Origin: Trifolium pratense
Lineage: Eukaryota; Streptophyta; Magnoliopsida; Fabales; Fabaceae
Direction of reading: 5' to 3'
DNA length: 64,000 nucleotides
Assembly: GCF_020283565.1 (NCBI RefSeq)
Contig: NC_060063.1
Location: 45,468,856-45,532,855, forward strand
The translations under genes were made by a program, and so were the position numbers. Below the pieces are notes generated by a model. That model was not told the DNA's origin. It searched no databases and saw nothing but the letters and a program-made list of their open reading frames with translations. Below, piece by piece: positions 21,481-31,430 of this stretch (the stretch's first letter is position 1; each line of letters opens with the position of its first letter).

Positions 21481-22033
21481 AGCTCTGTTCGGTAAAATTA
21501 AGCTATAAGCTAGCTTATGGCTGATAATTGATAGGTACGTTATAGCTGAAAAACTAATATATTGAAATAAAAGTGTTTGACAAATTTAGCCGTTGTAAAT
21601 ACAAAATGATATAAAAGTGCATGGTTGGTGGGTAATTATTATATTTTTAAAAATAAAGAAATAATAAAATGAAAATAATAACGATCAGAATGGAATAAAA
21701 TGTAAAAAACTTTAAGTTATAAGTTCAAACACTAGCTCGTTTGGATTAGCTTATTTTTGAGCTTATGCAAACAGCGTATGCAATATAAATCAAGTTTTAT
21801 GCTATTTTATAAGTTCACACTAGTGAAAATTGTATTTTTATAAGCTATTTTATCATAAACTACCTTGACAAACTTATAATAATACATAAAAATTGCATAA
21901 GCTCAAAAATAAGTTAATCCAAATGGGTAGTTAAAAAAGATCGTTACCAAACGCGTCTATTTTTTCCAAACAAGCTTATAAGCTAGTCCAATAAACTATA
22001 AGCTAGCATATTCGACTTACCAAACACACTTAG
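21481..22033. mobile_element. MITE with AGCTTATAAGCT termini, composite
   Basis: The left end has TGTTCGGTAAAATTAAGC and the right end CGACTTACCAAACACAC, with AGCTATAAGCTAGC-type words in inverted orientation at both ends. Internal words (AAGTGTTTGACAAATTTAGC, AAAAGTGCATGGTTG) recur in the copy at 63.4 kb, so this is a dispersed family. A second foldback is nested at 21733-21932. Superfamily uncertain. Confidence 0.7.
21733..21932. mobile_element. Nested foldback, about 200 bp
   Basis: Left CTCGTTTGGATTAGCTTATT pairs with right AATAAGTTAATCCAAATGGG; the interior pairs TGAGCTTATGCA with TGCATAAGCTCA. The interior closely matches the foldback at 54385-54579. It sits inside the larger AGCTTATAAGCT element, so it inserted later. 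Confidence 0.75.
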
Positions 22034-23746
22034 TATTTCAATCTCTTGTCTCATACCCCACCCAATTTTGTCTAGTCCCAAAAACAATTTTATAATTAAA
22101 CACAATTGGAGTCGTCTTCTTCATTCTCTTAGCATATCGAAGACACCTTAAACCATTAGGTCTATTAATGGGTCAATATCACTCTTATATATCCAAAATT
22201 TAACTCATTTATACTTGATGTAAAAGTAGCTACCCCGCACTTGAACTCCAATAGTCTCTCCTTCAAGTGTGTGATTGTCTCACATCTAATATATGCACCG
22301 CTTATTACCACCAAAACATGTCTCATGACTACACTGTCTAGAAAGACTTTCGATACAACGATCTAACACCAGTATTTCACTCTTGCTCCTCCTTCAAGCC
22401 GAACTAGGACCTTGATATCACTTATTGGGGAGTGTGGAGAAGAGCTGAGAGGAACAATTGATCAATGATCTGAGACACATAAAAGACATTCGCATCAGAC
22501 ATCTCCACCTAAAACCTTAATAATGTTGGCTACCATTCTTATATATTCAATAATTAAGTCATTAGTCGACACAAGGCTAATCAGTCACACTTAAAGTCAA
22601 CAAAGTCGAAAGAAAATAAACATAAGAAAATTTAGATTCAATATTTATCTCACAATTTTCTCTCATAATTTTAGCATAGATCTAGCATTTTTAAAATGTC
22701 CAAACACTAATTTTATATTCTCACAATTGTTCACTACATGAGTCTTTTTTTATGAACCATGTATCATCTGCGTGTAATTACAAAGAGTAACTCCTTAAGT
22801 CAGATAGGACCACAATATGTGGCAAAATTTTCCCTCAAGATTTAACATCGTTATTTTTAGGGTTTAAATAGACCACAAAACCTCTGATTAAGTTAGAAGA
22901 TATCATTTATCATCTCTCATCTATATCTTCAATCACTACATGAGTATTCTATCTCTTGTTATTAATATGCCCTAAATAAGTTTTTAATTACATTAGTCAC
23001 TCCATTTGATATAATTTCAATGACTAAATTGATTGATAATGTGATCCAAGATTAAGTACTCATTTCAAACTTACTACAATTTAGGTAATCAAATTATCTT
23101 AAGGCTCACGATTCTTGGAATTAATTTTACCAACTAATTTCAGTACTTTTCACCATCAAGCAATATTCATGACTTTTTTTTTGACAGTCAAGCAATATTC
23201 ATGACTATAGTTCAACTTTCACAATCATCACAAAAATAGATTTTCACTTTCATCTACTTTTTATCATGAGTTATTGAATCACAACTGAACAGCACTTTGA
23301 ATCTTTTATGAACCGCTCAAAAACCTTACACAAATATATGTAGCTGTCGTTTATTTTTCTTGATTAGATCAATTCATCATCAACCACATTGTTGTATTGT
23401 GTGTCACATTTCAAACTTCAAAGGATGAAACAATTTGCACCATTACTATATATGGTATGTATATATGCATCAAAACTTATGAGTTAGGCAGCTAGGTGTT
23501 GGCTTATTTATGATAGTCACGTTCGTCCTTGATTTATAAAGTCACATTATCAACATTAATGCCGTTATGGTTCGTTATATGAATAATGCCAATAATTCTA
23601 TATATGTATCATTATTTATTAATGATAGAGATTGTGTAGAAAATAAAGGCCCAATAATTCATTTAAACATGATAGAGCCAACAAATACTACTTAATTATA
23701 CGATAAGTTAGGAGTCTCTTTGTCAAAGTAGGATATATAGTTTACT
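22034..23746. other. Intergenic, possible decayed copia LTR edge
   Basis: No gene. Near 22409-22430 the order ACCTTGATATCACTTATTGGG resembles the PBS/LTR border of a minus-strand copia element, compare TAGATACCACTTTGTTGGG at 12971. The flanking sequence is too decayed to define an LTR. The rest is AT-rich. Confidence 0.35.
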
Positions 23747-24803
23747 TTAGGAATTTGGTTTCTCTAGCTAAATGATTTACTTTAGGGATGGCAATTGGTA
23801 GGGTATGGGTAGGGTACTATAGTACACATCCCCATACCCGCAGTTTGAAAAAATACTCGTACCCATCCTCATACCCGCGTGGGTAACAACCTTTGTATCC
23901 GTCCTCATACCCTATGGGTACCTAGATACCCATACCCGTACCCGTTACTCGCAATTTTACTAAAAATAAATCGATCAATTATAAAATATCATATCGTTTT
24001 AATATAATTAATTTTTATAAAAAGATTTTAATGTTGACTCATCAAAATTATAAAAAAAATTTACTAACCTCATGTTAAAGTTAATTTCTTTGTTGACATA
24101 TTCACATGGTGTTTGTATTATGTTATAAATAAACTTTTTTATTATAAATGTGTAATAGTTTAATAGTATTGTATTTTTTAAAATTGATATACATATGTAA
24201 TTTATACAATAATATATATAAAATAAATAAATATATATTATGCGGGTATGGGGCGGGGTGGGTACTAAGGTACCCGTACCCGCACCCGTACCCGCACCCA
24301 TACCCGTTCATTTTTGCGGGTAATTACCCATACTCATGCCCGTACCCAAAATGCGGGTTTTTACCCTACCCGTTATGAGTATTTTTTGCGGGTGCCCGCT
24401 GGGTATGGGTCAAATTGTCATCCCTAATATACTTTAAAATGTAAAGTGAAATAGTGAATAATATTAACGGTTAATTAATAAATTAAAGGTAAATTATAAT
24501 TTATAAGTACATCATAATAAAACGAGGTTGTTATAATCACAACTATTAATTTCCTTATTCTACACTTTACACGGGTACATATTATTCTAAAATATTTACT
24601 AGTCTTACCTAGGTCTGCATGGTCTAGTTCAATTAACAATTACAAATGATAATACAATTATACTGAAGATTTTTACTCTGATTCAAATTCAAAATCTCGC
24701 ATTTATGTGCGTGAATTTTTTATAGTGATTGCCGTTTCATCTTAAAAAAAAAAAAAAAAAAAGATTACCTAGTACCTACTATACATTTGTCGCAAAAATG
24801 ACC
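23747..24803. repeat. Duplicated segment, copy A
   Basis: From GAATTTGGTTTCTCTAGC to about GCAAAAATGAC this segment matches 25534-25954 once the inserted element at 23783-24426 is removed. Shared landmarks: AATAATATTAACGGTTAATT, AAATCTCGCATTTATG, an A run, then CTAGTACCTAC. The A run followed by shared sequence shows that more than one retrotransposed unit was duplicated. Confidence 0.85.
23783..24426. mobile_element. hAT-type non-autonomous element, 644 bp
   Basis: Ends TAGGGATGGCAA and TTGTCATCCCTA are inverted. The 8-bp flanks are ATTTACTT (23775-23782) and ATATACTT (24427-24434), 7 of 8 identical. The paralogous segment at 25549-25590 has a single ATTTACTT with no insert, an intact empty site. 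Sub-terminal arms are built from degenerate GGGTAT/ACCCGT hexamers; the centre is very AT-rich. No transposase ORF. The 8-bp duplication and TAGGGATGGCAA-type TIR fit hAT. Confidence 0.88.
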
Positions 24804-25533
24804 GATTTGGATCCTCAGCTGCAGCCTGTCTGCTAATCCTGCTGCATAATCCTAGCTCTTTATTTAGTCATTCACGCTGATCTATATTAATACATATCAA
24901 GAGTATCCACAGATAATTATAAGAGAATCAAGCACATTAATTCCATTCCATATAATTCTATCATTCCATATTAATCATTCCATACTATTTTTTACTAATT
25001 CCAAAAGAATCACACGCTGTTTTCTTTGTTTGTTTATTCTGTTCCTGCAAAGTCTCTTTGTCTCTTTGTTCTGTTCACTTCTATATGAATTATCTGCATA
25101 AAAACTACTCTTGGCTTATCAATTCACTTCTATACAAATTGTTTTTTGAGAAAGGTTGATCATAACTAGATGGATCTTTGCAACATAAATCATTTTGGAA
25201 GATGTTTCAGTTGAATTTTCTTGTAGTGGAATAATAATCTAGGTCAGTTATATCACCAACTTTTATATTGATCTGATCCACTTTGAAAGGTTAAGCTCAA
25301 GTATTGACCATAGATTACTCTGAAAGGTTAGCTCAAGTATTGACGAAGAGAGCTCCTATTTTCAACAGGTCTTTTATTAAAGTATGTTAACAATGATTGA
25401 TTGCTAAATTCACTTGTGCTAAGTAACGTCGTCTTACCAATGTGTTCAAAATGTTTATTTTACAATGCATATATTCATATAGTTAGTACTTTACATTTAA
25501 GGCTTCACCAAATAATCATCGATCATGAGGTTA
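24804..25533. other. Intergenic spacer between duplicated segments
   Basis: No gene. Two direct words TACTCTGAAAGGTTAGCTCA and a near copy (25260-25350) form a short local duplication. Possible MITE debris near 24820-24860 (CTGCAGCCTGTCTGC). Confidence 0.4.
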
Positions 25534-25954
25534 TGGGAATTTGGTTTCTCTAGCTAAATGATTTACTTTAAAATGTAATGTGAAATAGCGAATAATATTA
25601 ACCGTTAATTAATAAATAAAAGGTAGATTATAAGTACATCATAATCAAATGAGGTTGTTATAATCACAACTATTAATTTTTTTACTCTACACTTTACTTA
25701 GGTCCATATTATTCTAAAATATATAATACTAGACTTACCTAGGTCCAGGTCCGTAAGGTCTAGTTCAATTTTATTTTTTTACAATAAGGTCTAGTTCAAT
25801 TAAAGATTACAAGATAATACAATTAAACTGAAGATTTTTACTTGGATTCAAATTCAAAATCTCGCATTTATGCGTGTGAATTTTTTATAGTGATTGTTGT
25901 TTCTTCTTAAAAAAAAACTATCTAGTACCTACGATACATTTGTTGCAAAAATGA
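25534..25954. repeat. Duplicated segment, copy B with empty site
   Basis: Matches copy A at 23747-24803 apart from the hAT insert and small indels. It carries the uninterrupted TAAATGATTTACTTTAAAAT junction and a shorter A run. Confidence 0.85.
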
Positions 25955-26569
25955 CATGTCGAATTCTTAATTTTATCCAAATTCCGAGGATCAGTGAAAA
26001 ATTAATACAATATATTCTTATGATAATTAGAACATATATGGATGAAAAAATTACAAATATAATACAGTATATTCTTATGTCAAATTTACAGATATAATAA
26101 ATAATTGGAAAAATTACAGTTTTGGTTATTTAAGTTTGATCATTTTTTCAGATTGGGCATTTGCATTTTATTTTTCCTGATTTTGTCTATTATACATTTT
26201 GTTTACACTGTCTTTATAAGAAGTTTGTTTCAAAGAAAACACGTGTGATATTAAAGATAACTCACATTGATATGTTTAGATTAGTCTATTTTTTTCTTCT
26301 TCTTCTTCTAGTGTGAGCTATGATGAATGTGCACCTGAATGTGATTCATATTTAGTTGTAGAACAAAAATTGTGGTTCTCAAAGTTACACATATAACATA
26401 AAAAATAACATTGCAAATGAGCATAAGTTAAAGGCCAAGATTACAAACGGAATGTACCATAAATTACCAATAAAAGAAGAATTAGTTAACAGAACCAATC
26501 TAAATTTAGGTTAAATTAACGTAATTTTGTTTAAATAATTTATTGAACAAATTAAATACTACTTATGTC
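25955..26569. other. Intergenic, no gene recognised
   Basis: AT-rich, with a TTC microsatellite at about 26290-26310. Short ORFs only. Confidence 0.4.
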
Positions 26570-26692
26570 CCAAAATATAAGGGAAAATTGGTCAAACAAA
26601 GTTGATATATGTATTTAGCCTAAATTTTTAATCAAATACATCAATTTTCTTTGACAAATTTTCTCTTATATTTTGGGATGGAGGAAATACTT
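26570..26692. mobile_element. Stowaway-like MITE
   Basis: Left TATGTCCCAAAATATAAGGG pairs with right CTTATATTTTGGGATGGAGG. The internal TTGGTCAAA/TTTGACAAA also pair. Length of about 120 bp and the GTCCCAAAATATAAG word are typical of plant Stowaway (Tc1/mariner) MITEs. Confidence 0.75.
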
Positions 26693-26699
26693 TTATTAG

Positions 26700-26905
26700 A
26701 TACGGATTGCGTGTAGTCAAAACTGCATGCATTCATGTAGTCAGAAAATATTTGGTCGTCTAATTAAGATCGAACGTTCCAAATATATGAAAATTCAATC
26801 AAATTGTATGACTGATTTATATTTGTATATCATCTGATCTTAATTGGAGAGTCCGATAATCTCTGACTGCATAACTACATGCAGTTTTGACTGCATGCAA
26901 TCCAA
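26700..26905. mobile_element. Foldback MITE with TGCATGCA core
   Basis: Left GATTGCGTGTAGTCAAAACT pairs with right AGTTTTGACTGCATGCAATC. Sub-terminal GCATGCATTCATGTAGTCAG pairs with CTGACTGCATAACTACATGC. A related sequence lies near 43513-43680. Confidence 0.7.
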
Positions 26906-26984
26906 ATTCTTTTTTTGGATACTAAAATTTACAACGTTCTAGGAAGCTTTTAGAATCTACAATGTCCACACAAACTAACATTAC

Positions 26985-27352
26985 TTCCTCCGTGATACTT
27001 TATAAGTAAAATTCACATTTTTATCTTCATTGCATAATTAATAGATTTGGTCTATAATTTTGAATAATTAATGTATCTGGTCTATGTATTATAAATCAGA
27101 TACATTAATTACGCAATGAACCTAGAAGCTTAAATTTTGCTTATAATATCACGAGAGAATAAGGATTAAGGAGTACCAACAATGCACATTCGAAAACGCA
27201 CTACTTCCTCTTGTCATAATTATAAGCAAAACTTTATTTTTTATATTTATTGAATCAATGATATATTTTATCTATATTACCATATACATAAGTTATTCAA
27301 TGAATCTAAAAAGTGTAATTTTAATTATAATTCTGATCGGAGGTAGTATTTT
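26985..27352. mobile_element. Two Stowaway-like MITEs in a row
   Basis: 26985-27165 and 27203-27352 each start with a CTTCCTC word. The first has inverted AATTAATGTATCTGGTCTA/AATCAGATACATTAATTA arms. The second ends GATCGGAGGTAGTA. Both contain AAGCAAAA/TTTTGCTT-type arms. Decayed members of the same class as 26570-26692. Confidence 0.6.
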
Positions 27353-27839
27353 GTATTGGTTAAAATTTATGTAGATCCCATCAAATAATGCGGGTTCCAT
27401 ATAAATTTGGTGGAACATATATAATTTTTTTTGTCAACTAACCTTATATAATATTTTTTTTGGTCAAGAGTAACCTATATAAGTTTTAACCAATAAAAAA
27501 ATGTATTAAAATATTTTTTAACCAATAATCCACTAGGTTTGTTCTAGTAGTGAGATACTTTCATAATATATATGAAGTCCTAGGTTGAATTCTCATTAGT
27601 TTCATTATAAGCAAATGTATTATAAATTTTTTTATGCATGTATTGGAAATATTTAAAAAGAGTGTATTTCTAATATTATTTGTCCAACATATATGATTTT
27701 TTTTATTAAATATATGGGTTGTTTTTAGTGTGTTTTATCTACACACAGTTACTTAAATTTGTTTTTAAAATGTTCAAGGGATCGACAAGTATATAATCAC
27801 AAATAAAAAATCAATTTTTTTTAATATGTTTACAATTAA
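27353..27839. other. Intergenic, no gene recognised
   Basis: Very AT-rich; no ORF of interest and no defined repeat boundaries. Confidence 0.4.
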
Positions 27840-27848
27840 TATATAAAA

Positions 27849-28902
27849 GGGTAGATAGGGTTTTACCCCCTGCAAAATAGGTCAGTTTTGCGTTATCCCC
27901 TGCAAAATTTTTTTTTTGTGATTACCCCCTTGTAAAATGAAGATTCCATTATTTACCCCCCTCAGTCGATAACATGGATGTTGACTGGACAAAATTGATG
28001 ACGTGGCACATAAAGTGGAATGAATTCATTTTATATTTATTTTTTTATTGTCAATTCATTAATGATTGTATAATTAAAAAAAAACTGAAAAAAAAGAAGA
28101 AAAAAACGATAGTAATTGGGGTAGAAGGTTCATCTTCTTCAATATTGCTATAATTTCATCATTCTCTCCAAAAAAAATCAAAAACAACATAAACCTGTCA
28201 TCTTGAACGAAACCAACATAAACCTTCATCGTCACCTTCGCCGAAACCCACAGAAACCTTCATCGTCACCTTTGATTTTTGTTTTCAGATCTGGAAAATA
28301 TTCATTAAACCTAAAGTTCCGGAAAATATTCCTTGTTAACACAAAAAAGTTCATCAAACTGTAGATCTGAAAAATATTCATTAAACTTAAATTAATAACT
28401 CAAACCTTCATCCAAGAATCGAAGAGTTTTGGAAAGTTTAAATTTTTTGTTACTTTGGCTTAGTTTTGTATCGTATAGTTGTGGTTATAGAAGAGAAATA
28501 ATTTAGGGTTGTTAATAAGATGTGAAATTTGAGAGAAATTTGGGTAAGAAGATTTTGTTGATTGTGTGGGATTTGATTTGTGATTACACCGAGAAGAAGA
28601 AGAACTAGAATGTTTATAAATAAATTCTATTAACAATTTTTTTTAATTTCTTTTTCTTTTTGAAAAATTAATAATTATATTAAGTTATTTATCTACGTGG
28701 CACAAAAACTTTAATAAAAAATGAATGAAAAGCCACACATGCATCCCACGTCATTAATTTTGTCCAGTCAACATCCATGTTGTCGACTGAGGGGGATAAA
28801 TGATGGAATCTTCATTTTACAGGGGGTAATCACAAAAAAAAAAATTGCAGGGGGGTAACGCAAAACTGACCTATTTTACAGGGGGTAAAACCCTATTTAC
28901 CC
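27849..28902. mobile_element. Mutator-type non-autonomous element, 1054 bp
   Basis: TIRs of about 180 bp (27849-28030 and 28720-28902) begin GGGTAGATAGGGTTTTACCC and end GGGTAAAACCCTATTTACCC. Perfect 9-bp flanking repeats TATATAAAA occupy 27840-27848 and 28903-28911. Long TIR plus 9-bp TSD assigns it to Mutator. The ~690-bp interior has a pyrimidine-rich patch with repeated ACCTTCATCGTCACCTT words near 28225-28275 and no long ORF; it might be captured host sequence but was not recognised. Confidence 0.9.
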
Positions 28903-28911
28903 TATATAAAA

Positions 28912-29354
28912 TGGAAGTTTTCACCTAATTCAACTTTGTTTTTGTTGACAGAACAGAACCTTAGTCTGCTTTTTGGGTTGGGGAAACCTTAACCATATCA
29001 CTTTTCATTATTTTAATTACTACTATAGTTCAACGGTGCCAACATTCTTCGTGTGAGAATAAACTGAGAAAAATTAAAGTGCGAAGAGAAATAACTTTTC
29101 ACCTTTTGTTTCCAGCATATCATAGGATTCATGTTTTTGTCACAGAAAAAAAAAACATTTACTAACAAAAAATGACAATGAATTTATCAAACATGGATGT
29201 ACTTTTTGACTTATTAATTATCCACTTTTTGTCTTTATTAATTTTTCACTTTCATTGTTTCCAAGTAAAGATAATTATAATCGAGTTAATAAACTCTAAA
29301 TTATCATATCTTTTTTCTCCAGAATAGAAGGGTTAAAAAAAATCGATCATTAGT
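28912..29354. other. Intergenic, no gene recognised
   Basis: AT-rich; nothing beyond short ORFs. Confidence 0.4.
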
Positions 29355-29490
29355 TACTTTAATGGTGATTGAAGCTGAATTTGGTAAGGAAAATCAGAGT
29401 TCGATCCTCGTAACTGCGATCGGGAGGAGGCTGGAACCAAATTAGGTGGTCTAGTGGACCTGGTGGTGAAAACCTAAAAAAAATAATAGA
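29355..29490 (+). repeat. SINE copy
   Basis: Contains a B-box-like GAGTTCGATCCTC preceded by a tRNA-like segment (GGTGATTGAAGC) and followed by GATCGGGAGGAGGCTGG. It ends in AAAAAAAATAAT. A tRNA-like head plus A-rich tail is SINE structure. Boundaries approximate. Confidence 0.6.
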
Positions 29491-29624
29491 AGGGTTAAAA
29501 ACAAATTAATCAATCTAAATTCTTGCATTATTATTACTACTTCCTGTAATTTTTATATAAACAGTTGATATTTTATATTCGTTGAATAACTAATGTAATA
29601 GATCATATATGTCATTTTTTTTAT

Positions 29625-29757
29625 CAAATAGTCTAATGGCTAGAAATTCCACCCTTAAGATGGATAAGTGGGGTGTCCTGGATTCGAACCTCAGCCCCTA
29701 CATATAAACTACAATGTCCCCATCAACTAAGTTAAGCTCACGAGGACTATATGTCAA
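29625..29757 (-). repeat. tRNA-related SINE copy
   Basis: The minus strand has an A-box-like GAGCTTAACTTAGTTGATGG and a B-box GGTTCGAATCC about 45 bp downstream, then ACACCCCACTTATCC. The same A/B-box family appears at 63830-63915. It lies just beside the Tat insertion. Confidence 0.65.
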
Positions 29758-29789
29758 CTGTTTAATGAATATGAAATGAGAATTGTTTC

Positions 29790-30243
29790 TGATCTTAACT
29801 GTTGATCAGAACAGGTAGAAGGCCAGCTGGAAGTCCGTTGAGCAGGTGGTAGGCAGCAAGTCCGAGCAGATGATCCACGGAGGGGGGGTTGTACCTGCAG
29901 GTGCTCCGATGCCTAAGTCAGTAAGGGTAGAGAGCAAAAGAGATACTAGAGAGAAGTTAGAGAGAGAGAGTAATTGTGATAATGAATAGTGTTCTACCTT
30001 GCTCTCCCATGAGGGAGAGTATTTATAGCCCCCAGCTCTGGGCCAAAGGTCCTCTTAGTGGGCTGGATTAGCCAAGGCCCATTAAGAGGGACTGCCAAGA
30101 TATTACCCTTAGATAGTGGGTAGAGTAGTAATTATACCCTATCTTGGTTGAGAGGTTGTGTCATGCTGACATGGAGGTGATTGGGCAAGTCATGTGGACT
30201 TTGTGAGGGTCTAGGTGGACTAGCATTAGTCTAGTCCAGAACA
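29790..30243 (-). repeat. 3' LTR of Tat element
   Basis: 454 bp, TGATCTTAAC...CAGAACA, matching 40460-40916 at about 99%, with differences in a G run and a GA run. Confidence 0.95.
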
Positions 30244-30256
30244 GGAGCCCCCCAAG
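30244..30256 (-). other. Polypurine tract, Tat element
   Basis: The minus strand reads CTTGGGGGGCTCC directly before the 3' LTR. G-rich core; position correct. Confidence 0.65.
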
Positions 30257-30432
30257 TCGTTGCTCCTAGGCATAGGAGTGATGACTTTAGATGTGTGCCC
30301 AAGTGCAAAAGGAAATTTCCTTGCAACCTCTCTTGAACAAATGTGGACGAGGAACTTGCTCGTCAAGGCCTTGCTCGTAGCAAGTATCTGCAATGTTTTG
30401 CTCGAAGTGGTTTTTCGAGGATATTTAGTATT

Positions 30433-30564
30433 CTGCTCGTATCTACTGCGAGGAGATAACTACGAGAGGGACTCGTTGCTCGTATCTATGACGAGGAGAT
30501 AATTTATAAGAAGGAATTGTTGCTCGTTTCTATGACGAAGAAGTTAGCAACGAGGAGGTTTTCT
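30433..30564. repeat. 44-bp tandem repeats with TGCTCGT
   Basis: TGCTCGT starts at 30433, 30477 and 30521, each followed by a variant of ATCTATGACGAGGAGATAA. Three imperfect 44-bp units. The heptamer and its complement are frequent through the rest of the element. Confidence 0.75.
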
Positions 30565-30968
30565 GTAAAGCGCAGCCTTTTGCTTGAGGGCTTGCTCGAG
30601 TGAAATTCGAGCATCCTTTTTCGTTGGGGATGTGAAAGGGTGCATTTACTGCTTTGATTTTTACGAGGGAGTGTAAGGACCATTGGATCAAAGCGTCTCT
30701 TCACTTTCCTGGCTTGATCTATATAATAGAGGAGAGTGAATTTCATTTTTACTCTTCACTCTCTCTCTTCAATTGTGAATCTCTCTGAAGTTCCAACTTA
30801 CTAGTCAAATCGTTCTTCAGATTTTCTTCATATTCAAGGTAATTCTTCTAAATTTCGTTATTTAGATCTATTTTTTGTTGTTCCTGCCCAGCTTTGGGCG
30901 TTTTTACATGAAGAATGTATGAATTTATGAACATTAGGATGGATGTGCCGGGCACCTTCTTAACTTGG

Positions 30969-31265
30969 TACCGGGGAGCTTTCCTCCCCTTTGAAACTCT
31001 AGGTTAGATAACTAGTGACGGGGAACCTATCTCCCCGTTTTAAACTTTAGATAGTTTATTTAAGTGACGGGGAGCCTATCTCCCCGTTTCAAACTTTAGA
31101 TAGTTTGAATATGCCGGAGAGCTTTGTCTCCCCTTTTTTAAGAATTCTCATGAAATTTGTTGTTTAAATTTCATGCCGGGGAGCTTACCTCCCCGTCTTT
31201 AACTTAGAAGTTTTGAGGAAATTTCGTTATACAGCCTTAGTGCCGGGGAGCCTACCTCCCCGTTT
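30969..31265. repeat. Hairpin repeat block left of antisense ORF
   Basis: Six copies of an inverted word of the form CCGGGGAGCCTACCTCCCCG, at about 30971, 31018, 31067, 31113, 31173 and 31242, each able to form a GC stem of 7-8 bp with a short loop. Spacing 47-69 bp, with AT-rich AACTTTAGATAGTTT-type spacers. Confidence 0.85.
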
Positions 31266-31430
31266 TTGCCTGGCTTACCCTCCTCGGTTTGATTTTGATT
31301 GCCATTTGAAAAGGGCTTTGGTCGGGGACAGCGTCCTCGTCCTATCTTGCGCCCTTTCACTTGAATTGTGGTGAAAGGGTGGATTTGGTCATCGAATTCA
31401 CTTTGTTTTTACTGCATTTCAGGTTTTAAA

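Noticed and set aside
24008..24378. Gly-Tyr or Tyr-Pro repeat ORFs at 24.1-24.4 kb
   Set aside because: Translations of the GGGTAT/ACCCGT hexamers of the hAT-type element on both strands.
29625..29757. tRNA gene suggested by A and B boxes
   Set aside because: No cloverleaf or acceptor pairing was seen; fits a tRNA-derived SINE better.
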